A stretch of DNA of 64,000 nucleotides from Tubiluchus corallicola. Lineage: Eukaryota; Priapulida; Priapulimorpha; Priapulimorphida; Tubiluchidae. The notes under the pieces are model-generated. The model saw only the letters and a list, made by a program, of their open reading frames with translations. It was not told where the DNA came from and searched no databases. A program made the translations under genes and the position numbers. Below are positions 30,001 to 42,000 of this stretch, piece by piece. The first letter of the stretch is position 1, and every line of letters begins with the position of its first letter. The DNA is taken from positions 198,002 to 262,001 of the forward strand of contig JAQGDQ010000285.1 in assembly GCA_030141605.1 (NCBI GenBank). The letters run 5' to 3'.

Positions 30001-33000
30001 TAGCTGAGCTAGCTTACCTTGCAATTGCTTTATTTTAGGAGTAACACTAGTTACATTACCACCTGGAGTTACTCGAGCACCAGATGCTACCTTACCTCCA
30101 GGAGTAACTCTTCCTCCTGGAGTTACATTGCCGCCAGGTGTAGATATAGTGACAGAGGCACCAGAGGAGACACTACCACCAGAAGTAACTCTTCCGCCAG
30201 GTGTAACTTTACCACCTGGTGTGACGCTTGTCACACTACCCCCAGGAGTTACTCGTGCACCAGATGCTACATTGCCTCCAGGAGTTACACTTCCTCCAGG
30301 TGTAACCCTGCCACCAGGTGTAGATATAGTAACAGAGGCACCAGAGGAGACACTGCCACCAGAAATAACTCTTCCGCCAGGCGTAACTTTACCACCTGGT
30401 GTGACACTTGTCACACTACCCCCAGGAGTTACTCGTGCACCAGATGCTACATTGCCTCCAGGAGTTACACTTCCTCCAGGGGTAACCCTGCCACCAGGTG
30501 TAGATATAGTAACAGAGGCACCAGAGGAGACACTGCCACCAGAAGTAACTCTTCCACCAGGAGTAACATTACCGCCAGGTAGACCAGTGATTATATCTAA
30601 ACCATACCATTTTTCTTTGTTTCGTTTTAATTTCTGTGCATCTTTTATGGATGATATAATAGTTATTTCAGTCTTTTATACAATTTGATTTATTCTTATG
30701 TTGTTTACACTTTGTTTTGGTTTCATGTCATATAATTTTTTTTCGTTGCATTTGTTATTATATACGTTATATGCTGGTACACAGTTTTTATTTTGATGTT
30801 TTTTGATTTTGGCTCTTTTTGTTTTTTGTTGCTTCTTAGCTGAGCTAGCTTATTTGCAATTGCTTTATTTTAGGAGTAACACTAGTTACATTACCACCTG
30901 GAGTTACTCGAGCACCAGATGCTACCTTACCTCCAGGAGTAACTCTTCCTCCTGGAGTTACATTGCCGCCAGGTGTAGATATAGTAACAGAGGCACCAGA
31001 GGAGACACTGCCTCCAGAAGTAACCCTTCCACCTGGTGTGACTTTGCCACCAGGGGTGACGCTTGTCACGTTACCCCCAGGAGTTACTCGAGCACCAGAT
31101 GCTACATTACCTCCAGGAGTAACTCTTCCTCCTGGAATTACATTGCCGCCAGGTGTAGATATAGTGACAGAGGCACCAGAGGAGACACTACCACCAGAAG
31201 TAACTCTTCCGCCAGGTGTAACTTTACCACCTGGTGTGATGCTTGTCACACTACCCCCAGGAGTTACTCGTGCACCAGATGCTACATTGCCTCCAGGAGT
31301 TACACTTCCTCCAGGGATAACCCTGCCACCAGGTGTAGATATAGTAACAGAGGCACCAGAGGAGACACTTCCACCAGAAGTAACTCTTCCGCCAGGCGTA
31401 ACTTTACCACCTGGTGTGACGCTTGTCACACTACCCCCAGGAGTTACTCGTGCACCAGATGCTACATTGCCTCCAGGAGTTACACTACCTCCAGGGGTGA
31501 CCTTGCCTCCAGGTGTAGATATAGTAACAGAGGCACCAGAGGAGACACTGCCACCAGAAGTAACTCTTCCGCCAGGTGTAACTTTACCACCTGGTGTGAC
31601 GCTTGTCACACTACCCCCAGGAGTTACTCGTGCACCAGATGCTACATTGCCTCCAGGAGTAACTCTTCCTCCAGGGGTAACCCTGCCACCAGGTGTAGAT
31701 ATAGTAACAGAGGCACCAGAGGAGACACTTCCCCCAGAAGTAACCCTTCCACCGGGTGTTACTCTACCCCCAGGTGTAACACTTGTTACACTACCACCTG
31801 GAGTTACTAGATCTCCAGATGCTACACTGCCTCCAGGAGTGACACTTCCTCCAGGAATAACCCTGCCTCCTGGTGTAGATATAGTAACTGAGGCACCGGA
31901 AGAGACACTTCCACCAGAAGTAACCCTTCCACCAGGAGTAACATTACCACCAGGTAGACCTGTAATTATACCTACGTAATATATTCCATCTTCTTTTTGT
32001 TTTATTTGAATTTTTTGTTCAACTCTTATAATTGCTTGGGTTTGTTAAATACTTTGAATTATCATTTATTGTCTTTTATTTTTGTTGCATACTATATACT
32101 TTTCCGTGCATGTATTCATTTTGTTATTGTATATATTATATGATGTACACAAGCACGGGTTTTATTTTGAATTATTTTGATCTTGGCATTTTTGTAGCTT
32201 TTGGTTGAATTTATTTTGCAATCCATTGATTTAGGAGTAACTCTCGTTACATTACCACCCGGTGTTACTCGAGCGCCAGATGCTACTTTACCTCCAGGTG
32301 TAACACTGCCTCCAGGAGTTACATTACCTCCAGGCGTAGATATAGTAACTGAGGCACCAGAGGAAACACTGCCACCAGAAGTAACTCTTCCACCAGGTGT
32401 AACTCTGCCGCCAGGTAGCCTCTTTATTGTTAAGCTGCTGAGATTTTTCTTGTAGATTTTTCTTTACTATTTATGTTCGAAGTATTAATTTTATACCATT
32501 TCTGTTTTACCTGATTTCAGTTTATTTATATGCATATTTATACTTCTTTAAAATCTTTATTATTGTTGTAATATTTAATTTGAAATTAATTTTAATTTAC
32601 CTTTTATTTTAACATTAATTTTTAATTTTCTTTGTTTGTCATTGTTACACTTACTCCCCATTTGGAGAAATAAAATTATTTTTAGGGGTAACGCTTGTGA
32701 CATTGCCTCCGGGGGTAACTCGTCCTCCAGATGCTACCTTACCTCCAGGTGTAACACTGCCTCCTGGAGTTACATTACCGCCTGATGTAGTTATAGTAAC
32801 TGAGCCACCGGAGGAGACACTTCCACCAGAAACACCAGGTGTAACGCCAGGTGAGAAGACTTTGAAATCAGCCAGGGCTTAACTTTTTTGCCTTATTGGC
32901 AAATGACATTTTCACATTATCCTACTTGCTTTTATACAGAAAACCACATAAAATGCTCAAAAAGTACTATTGTGCTAGGCTGTGGTAGATCATCACAACT

Positions 33001-36000
33001 TAGCTTTCTAAACACCAATTTTTTGCCAAATAGAGTCTGTTGTGCCACACGCAATTAACAACGCAAAAGCCACAAAATACAGGTAATCCAAAGTGAGTAT
33101 GAGACTAGCCAAGCCCTAACTATTATGCTTACCCAACCTGTAGAAATCAAGCGATTTGTTTTTCAAGGTGCTGAGTACTAAACTTTCATATCAGTTATGT
33201 TTAATTTATTTTACTTTTTTACACCATTACTTACGTGAAAACAATTTTTTACATCAAATCATCATGGCTTGTAGTCTGAATTATGTGAATTGGAGCCACT
33301 ACCAAATACAGTTGACTTATTACACATTCAAAGCAATCAAAATCAAATGCAATTAATATTACACAAAACATGATGAGGACCTTTTATTTTATTTTGAATT
33401 ATATTTGGTAATACAACATGGTGAGTTTATTAAAATTTAGAATCTTGTTACAAGAATGACTTGGACAGTTTACCGATTTAACTTGCAGCAGAATTTGCTC
33501 ATGTTAGATTTTCATTCGTTATCTGTGTGATTGTACCTTTACCTTTCTGTTGTCTTTTGTCATCTACTGGTTTAACTTATGCTTTACATTCTTGTTCATT
33601 TCTAGGTCGCTTACACATTTGCCTCAATATTTCGAATGAAAACACTTTTTTATATATTATAAGTTGCTTTCTGACAAAGGTTTCTTTCCTTTGTTTTTAT
33701 GTAGCTACTTTTTGATGCTCAATCATAGTAACGTATGTGCAGTAGCAAGTTTGCTTGTGTCTTATGTGCGTTTATTGCAAAATAGTGCGTCGTTACAAGC
33801 CTACTTGATGTGCAGTGATTACGCATCTTTCCAAGCGTTCGTTAAGGCAGTCAGTTTCTGTATACATAGCAATAATGACCTTTAACAGCTATTATTGCAC
33901 ATGTCAATCTTGCAAATTCCTTTACAGTTCAACTTAATGTTTAGGAATAAAATGTAACGCATAATTCAGTTTAGGCCATGAGAATGTTTTGCTGTTTTCG
34001 TTGTTTGTTTAAGTGACTGGTAAGCTTTCTGTAACTCCAACTTGTACACATCTTACACATGCTTTTAATTACTGGTACATTTTGGAGGGAAAAATATTCA
34101 GAATATTCTTAAGGTCTTTAATTTCTCATTATAATTATTAATTCGTGCCTATTCATTAGACTATAGGTAAAATAGTTTTGTGCCTTAAGTAAATATCATA
34201 TAAATAAATATATTTAAAATGTAGTTTAAAATGTTAGAATGTAAAATAGTTATAGTTTTTAGGTCGATTTTAGATTTGTCTTTAGGTAAGTTTTGTTGAA
34301 ATAACTTGCAGGCGTTACTTCAGCAGAAACTGATGCTTTTGCACTGAGATCCACTAGAACTACATTTTTTCTGCAAACAGACACCACTCCTATGATAAGT
34401 TACACTACAGAAATTCATCCTGAAACTACAGTAATCGAAAGTACAACTCCAGTAACAACACCGGTTAGTGCAACATCACCAACTCGTGAAACTACGATGT
34501 CAATTACAACCCCACAGACAACTGCAGCAGTTGATACAACTTCACCTGCAGAAACCACTATATCTCCGGAAACTACTCCAGCTGTAGCTGTTACTACCCC
34601 ACAAACTACTGTAGCAGTTGATACAACTTCATCTGCAGAAACCACTGTATCTCCGGAAACTTCTCCAGCTGAAGTGATTACTACCCCGCAAACAACTGTA
34701 GCAATTGATACAACTTCACCTGCAGAAACAACTGTATTTCCAGAAACTACTCCAGCTGAAGCTGTTACTACCCCACAAACAACTGTAGCAGTTGATACAA
34801 CTTCACCTCCAGAAACAACTGTATTTCCAGAAACTACTCCAGCTGAAGTTGTTACTACCCCGCAAACAACTGTAGCAGTTGATACAACTTCACCTGCAGA
34901 AACAACTGTATTTCCAGAAACTACTCCAGCAGAAGTTGTTACTACCCCACAAACAACTGTAGCAATTGATACAACTTCACCTGCAGAAACAACTGTATTT
35001 CCAGAAACTACTCCAGCTGAAGTTGTTACTACCCCACAAACAACTGTAGCAGTTGATACAACTTCACCTGCAGAAACAACTGTGTCTCCGGAAACTACTC
35101 CAGCAGAAGTTGTTACTACCCCACAAACAACTGCAGCAGTTGATACAACTTCACCTGCAGAAACAACTGTGTCTCCGGAAACTACTCCAGCAGAAGTTGT
35201 TACTACCCCACAAACAACTGCAGCAGTTGATACAACTTCACCTGCAGAAACAACTGTGTCTCCGGAAACTACTCCAGCTGAAGTTGTTACTACCCCACAA
35301 ACAACTGCAGCAGTTGATACAACTTCACCTGCAGAAACAACTGTGTCTCCGGAAACTACTCCAGCTGAAGTTGTTACTACCCCACAAACAACTGCAGCAG
35401 TTGATACAACTTCACCTGCAGAAACAACTGTGTCTCCGGAAACTACTCCAGCTGAAGTTGTTACTACCCCACAAACAACTGCAGCAGTTGATACAACTTC
35501 ACCTGCAGAAACAACTGTGTCTCCGGAAACTACTCCAGCAGAAGTTGTTACTACCCCACCAACAACTGTAGCAGTTGATACAACTTCACCTGCAGAAACA
35601 ACCTTGTCTCCGGAAACTACTCCAGCTGCAATTGTTACTACCCCGCAAACAACTGCAGCAGTTGATACAACTTCATCTGCAGAAACAACCGTGTCTCCGG
35701 AAACTACTCCAGTAGAAGTTGTTACTACCCCACAAACAACTGCAGCAGTTGATAAAACTTCACCTGCAGAAACAACTGCGTCTCCTGAAACTACTCCAGC
35801 TGAAGTTGTTACTACCCCACCAACAACTGTAGCAGTTGATACAACTTCACCTGCAGAAACAACTGTGTCTCCGGAAACTACTCCAACTGAAGTTGTTACT
35901 ACCCCACCAACAACTGTAGCAGTTGATACAACTTTACCTGCATCAACAACAGTATCTCCGGAAACTACTCCAGCTGAAGTTGTTACTACCCCAGCAGTTG

Positions 36001-39000
36001 ATACAACTTCACCTGCAGAAACAACTGTGTCCCTTGAGACTACTCCAGTTGAAGTTGTTACTACCCCAGCAGTTGATACAACTTCACCTGCAGAAACAAC
36101 TGTGTCCCTTGAGACTACTCCAGTTGAAGTTGTTACTACCCCAGCAGTTGATACAACTTCACCTGCAGAAACAACTGTGTCCCTTGAGACTACTCCAGTT
36201 GAAGTTGTTACTACCCCAGCAGTTGATACAACTTCACCTGCAGAAACAACTGTGTCCCTTGAGACTACTCCAGTTGAAGTTGTTACTACCCCAGCAGTTG
36301 ATACAACTTCACCTGCAGAAACAACTGTGTCCCTTGAGACTACTCCAGTTGAAGTTGTTACTACCCCAGCAGTTGATACAACTTCACCTGCAGAAACAAC
36401 TGTGTCCCTTGAGACTACTCCAGTTGAAGTTGTTACTACCCCAGCAGTTGATACAACTTTGGTGTTGTTGTGGTTGTTTGGTTGTTTTGGGGTTGAGCAG
36501 TTGATACAACTTCACCTGCAGAAACAACTGTGTCTCCTGAAACTAGTCCAGCTGAAGTTGTTACTACCCCACAAACAACTGTAGCAGTTGATACAACTTC
36601 ACCTGCAGAAACAACTGTGTCTCCTGAAACTAGTCCAGCTGAAGTTGTTACTACCCCACAAACAACTGTAGCAGTTGATACAACTTCACCTGCAGAAACA
36701 ACCGTGTCTCCGGAAACTACTCCAGCTGAAGTTGTTACTACCCAAGCAGTTGATACAACTTCACCTGCAGAAACAACTGTGTCCCTTGAGACTACTCCAG
36801 TTGAAGTTGTTACTACCCAAGCAGTTGATACAACTTCACCCGTAGAAACAACTGTGCCTCCTGAAACTACTCCAGCTGCAGCTATTACAATTCCACAGAC
36901 AACTGCAGCAGTTGACACAACTTCACCTGCAGAAACAACCGTGCCTCCTGAAACTGCTCCAACAGCACCAGTTAATGTGACAGAAGAGACTATTGGACCA
37001 GCTACACCAGCATTACTTTTTCTCAGTACTGCAGATATGCCAGCAGGTGATGTTACATGCATGAACCGAGCATGACCACCCAGCATGATAATCACTAACT
37101 TACTATAATTTCCCCCGTTGACCCTTACATAACTTTGTCTTTTGCGATGCATGCTGTTTACACACCTGAATATAATTGATTAAACCTCTTGTTGTTAACA
37201 TTAAATTTCGTTTCAGTAAGTAAGCATTAGGCTAATATTTGATGGTATTTATTGGACGTGTGATATTTTTGTGACACTGTGCTTGTACAAAGTTGTCATA
37301 TGGCACCAGGAATTAAGAGCTCCAGTGCATGAGGAGTTTATGCATCTAGTAACCATATGAAAAGCCTGTGTTGCTGTGTGCTTGCCACTTGATTAAGCCA
37401 TACTGCAGTGCTTAACTATGGTGGCGAGAATTTCTTTCCGATAGCAATAATAAAGCCATTTGGCTAATTCATTATTCCTCCATAGTGCTCGCTATCATGA
37501 AAGTGTGATGGTGATCGCATCCATATTTGCTACAACTTTGCTGTAATAAAACAATAGTTTTCTAGCATACTTACCCAGGCTACTAAGGTTTCCAAATGAT
37601 TAGTTTTGACATTTAAATTAACTATAGAACAAAATAAGAAGAACGATTTAGTTTGGTCTTATAGATTAATTATAATATTAATTGCCGAATGGCAATGAAT
37701 GAAATTAGTTCAGAAAAACATACAAATTCCTTTATTTCTATTGTAGTTTATGTTATGTGATACTTTTATATTGACCTGCATGTATGCACTGTATGCCAGC
37801 TAATTTGCTTAATTTAATATGCTATTTTTTAATCAGCCTAATTATTTATTTAAACTATTTTGCAGTTAAATTTAAGTGCATGGCATGTATTTCATGAATT
37901 ATTTTCGAAATTAGCAGTTAATGCTATAGTGAACTCACATTTATCATTAAATTTTTGAAACCAGCTTGATCTAAAAGAATAAAATTTTAAAGGATCACAC
38001 CTGGCCCTGGATTTAGGCAATGTTCAGTTAATGTTACAGTCTCTTATGATTAAAAATGCCCCCCTAATTTTATCTGCTATTCAGAAGTGCCAGTTTAGTG
38101 ATTGACATATGAGTTTTGTCAGCTGAATATTATAGGTGGAACACACCATGCAAAATCTCTGTGCAACAAGTTTTCTGCATCAGATTTATGTGTACAGTAA
38201 ATTTGTTTTACCCTCTTTGCTGCACTCGGTTTTTTTTTATTATATTTGCTTTGTTTTCTGTCTGACACAGTTTGTCTGAACCAGATCAGACCAATAAAAA
38301 GCTATTTTTCTCGTGCATGATGTATTAATTATTTAATGGGTTTACCAAAACTCCCAGACTATTGCTTTATATCAAAATTGCCATGTGCGGGCAAATTTTG
38401 CGAGGTGGTTGGTGTCAGACAGTTTAATTGTTGCAGGCAGATTTTTCATAATAAACTATGTGGTCTACAAAATAATGAACTTATATTCCAGAAGTCTTCC
38501 TTTGTTTTTCCAAGTTTGGTTTTATCGATTTAATAATAACTGTGCAGATTTAATTGAGTTTTTTATGAAGCCTGTTTTCAGTTATTTTGCATTCTAACAA
38601 TGCTCTGCATTAGCTGGCATTTACATTATTTTATTTACATTTACAGAAACAGCTTTTATTTTGCATGACTTACAGACAAATTAATGAAAATGATCTTAAT
38701 TTTATTTATATATACTGTGCTAAATTTTTGACAAAGATTTTTTTGTGACAGTCTTTTGTCTTTCAGTTGCTCAAATAGATTGATATAGTTGAAAAAGCTT
38801 CCGCTAATTTCTTTACAAAAGTTGTTCTTGTTTTTTCCATTTTTTTATTCATTTATATTTCTTGTTAATTATATCATTTGTAGTGAGGTTTTTCAATTAT
38901 TCTTTTTTTGCAATTGTCACGCTAGATGTCTCTTTCGCAGCATATAGCAACAATTACCTTTCATTTTGCTTTATCTGAAATAGTGTACGTTATTATAGCA

Positions 39001-42000
39001 GCATGCTTATACATTGGTTTTCTGAGCATAGTTTTTTAATATTTAATAATGACTATCGTAAATATTCGTTTTGGTTGACTGACAAGTCAAAAAAGTGTGC
39101 CATATAAAATTTTTCACTTCCAGTTAAATAGTACATACCTTGCCGTATGATTTTCCTTCAATCATTAGCACCCCAATTGTGTTTTTTTAACTTTCTCTTA
39201 TTTAGCAAGTATGAGCAACCCTAACGTTTGATGTCCTAGAGAAGCATTGCAAAATAATTTACAAAATATCATTTTGTTGAAAATATAATAGCATGTCTTT
39301 CTTGAATATGAATTGGAATGCAGTTTTGTAACTGTTATTAAAAATACCTTAAACCTACCATCAAATGTTAAACATTTAGTGTTGCATTTTTTCTATATTA
39401 TCTCTTTTTTGTTCATATTAGACTAGTTTGTTATGTTTTTTGTTTTTAATTTAACTTTGTTTATTTATAGAAACAACACCTGCAGTTGAAACAACACCTA
39501 GCAAAACCACTCCAGGTACTGATTAATTTTGCTCTAAGTTTTGTTGTAGCTAGTCTGCCCTGTCTGTGTCTACTGTAAATCTTTTAAATTTTAAAGTTAG
39601 GGATTCCTGTGATAGTTGTTTAATTCAGACAGTTGCTTTTAGTGGTAAATTATCAAGCCCATTCCTAACTGTCAAGAATGGCTCTTGGTGCTGTTGTAAC
39701 ACATGTTTTTTGTAACACATTCCGAAATGAACTAAAATTTTTCGCTACCTACTACAACATACCACCTATTTTACTACTACATAATGTCGGACACAAAGTT
39801 TACCGCCGTCTCATCTGTAAGACTACTGACTTCATTTGTGTACAGCTTGGTCTGCCGGTTATTATTAGCATTCAGTTATCTTTGGTTATTTATTTGTTTA
39901 CTTCTCTTTTAGAAATTACTTAAGCTAATTTTTTGCTTGACTTTTTTCACAGCAGTAACAACACCTGTTACACCAGCTGTTACAACTCCTGCAGAAACAA
40001 CACCAGGTAGTTGTTACATTTGTTTTTTGTACTGGTTATTGTTAATACTCAATTATCTTTGGTTATTTTTCTTTTTCATTTGTTTTTTTTAAATTAATTA
40101 AGCTAACTGTTGTTTTTGTTTGATTTTTTTATGCAGCAGTTACGCCACCTGTCACACCAGCTGTTACAACTCCTGAAGAAACAACACCTGGTAATGTTAC
40201 ATTTATGTTTTAATGTCAGTTTTTGTTAAAGTGCTTGGTTTCTTTTATTGTTTTTTATAAAAAAGTTTGTTTGTCAGCTAGTTAACATTTGAAATTGGAC
40301 CTACTTTGCCAGTTTTCAAAAAAAAACTTTGTACTTGAATGCGGCGGCAGGCGACAAGGAAGAACGCTTTCAATTTTGTGCAGTTTGGGACATTCGGGAG
40401 AAATGGGCAAAAAATTGCCCTAAACTGGCATTTTCTCCCATTTTTCACAATACTTGACAAACATTGTGTAGAAAAATGTTCATGATGCACTTGATGTAGG
40501 TCTTGGAAAGAGTTTTATTCCTCTTTGGAGAGAGGAGGAACTGGGCTATAAGATAGGTTAGTTTTTCGAAGCATGTCTAGTAGTATGAATTACAGTGAGT
40601 TATTTCCACGTTCTATTATGGGGAAGCTATAATAAAACTTACCAATTGTTGCGAAGTCATCAGTTATGCTCTGTCTATAACCTCTGCTCAGTATGTGTTA
40701 AATACGTTGTATTTTAATGGTTCGAGTAAGACATCGAAACAGTTACTTCTGTGTAAGCAGCTGTCTTCTGTCTAACCAAGCAGCTGTGTAACAGTAATGG
40801 TAATTTTGTCGTCATCATTTATGCCCTGTCTATAAGCTTTGCTTCGTATATATGTAAATATGCTGTACTTAAAGCTTCAAGTAAAATGTCAAACAATCTT
40901 ATTTTTTGACTTCTTAACCAAGTGGCCGTGTAGTTCATTAAAGTATCGTAAACTCGCAAAGTAAGGTCCACACTCTACTGAATCTCTCCTACGCTCTTCT
41001 GGTCATTAATGCACTTATATCTCTTTTTGTTGTTATTTTATTTGCTTCGTTTTTTGTTTGCTTCTTTTTGAGTAAGTTACTTGAGTTGATTATGTACTTG
41101 TTTTAATTTTTCCGCAGCTGTAACACCAAGAGTTACACCAGCAGTTACAACTCCTGAAGAAACAACACCAGGTAGTGTTACCAGTTATTGTTAGTGCCCT
41201 AGTTATCTTTGGTTCTTTATTTGTATTTTGGAAATTATGTAAGCATATTTTTTGCTTGATTTTTTTTCGTAGCAGTAACACCACATGTTACAACAGCTGT
41301 TACTCGGTAACTCCTGAAGAAACTACACCAGGTCGTTGTTACATTTGTGGTTTAGTGTCAGGTTTTGATAATGTGCAAGTATCTTTGTTTGTTTTTCTTT
41401 TAATTTGTTTTTATTAAACAACAATTATTTAAATTTATTAATTAACAAAACTTATTGTTTCCTTATTTTTATTTTATGTTTGATTTTGTAGAAGCTAAAT
41501 GATTGAGTTACGTTTTTTAATTTTTCCATAGCCATAACACCACGAGTTACACCAGCTATTACAACTCCTGAAGAAACAACACCAGGTAGAGTTGCATTTG
41601 AGTTTTAGTACTGCTTGTTTTATTGTGCTGTTATCTCTATTTTTTGTTTTTTGTTTGGTTTGTTGTTTGTTTGGTTGGTTGTTTTTATAGAAATCAATTA
41701 AGTTAATTATTATTTGTTTCAATTTTTTCACAGCAGTAACACCACCTGTCACACCAGCTGTTACAACTCCTGAAGAAACAACACCAGGTAGCTTTACACT
41801 TATGTTTTTTTGTACCAGTTATTGTTTGGACTCAATTATCTTTGGTTGTTTTTTTCATTTGTCTTTTTAATTAATTAAGCTAACTGTTGTTTTTGTTTGA
41901 CTTTGTTATGCAGCTGTAACACCGCCTGTCACACCAGCTGTTACAACTCCTGAGGAAACAACACCAGGTAATGTCATATTTATGTTTTAGTGTCAGTTTT

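Larger units (their letters stand above)
24634..30873 (+). repeat. Near-identical intron copies, class B
   Basis: The introns at 24634-24942, 27041-27349, 27890-28178, 28719-29014, 29735-30038 and 30579-30873 are 289-309 bp and start GTAGACCAGTGATTATATCT. They share almost the whole sequence, including CTGAGCTAGCTTA just before the acceptor. Exon-intron cassettes are thus homogenised as units. Repeat exons lie between them. Confidence 0.88.

Noticed and set aside
17603-31609. Long minus-strand reading frames of [11 protein letters not shown] type (up to 400 codons)
   Set aside because: They mirror the 180-bp repeat in antisense, cross splice sites into introns, and have no initiation context or domain. 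The plus frame has consistent splice sites and phase.
15917-32850. CRISPR-like or satellite array
   Set aside because: The repeats are contiguous 180-bp coding units without unique spacers, bounded by spliceosomal introns, in a eukaryotic gene.
15917-32850. Antifreeze, silk or elastin identity for the VTLPPG array
   Set aside because: The Thr/Pro hexapeptide is only superficially similar. It lacks the regular Thr spacing of antifreeze helices, the poly-Ala or GGX of silk and the VPGVG of elastin.
35053-36504. Leu/Gln/Lys-rich frame ([13 protein letters not shown]) in the mucin exon
   Set aside because: Alternate frame of the TTSPAETT repeat, so a shadow.
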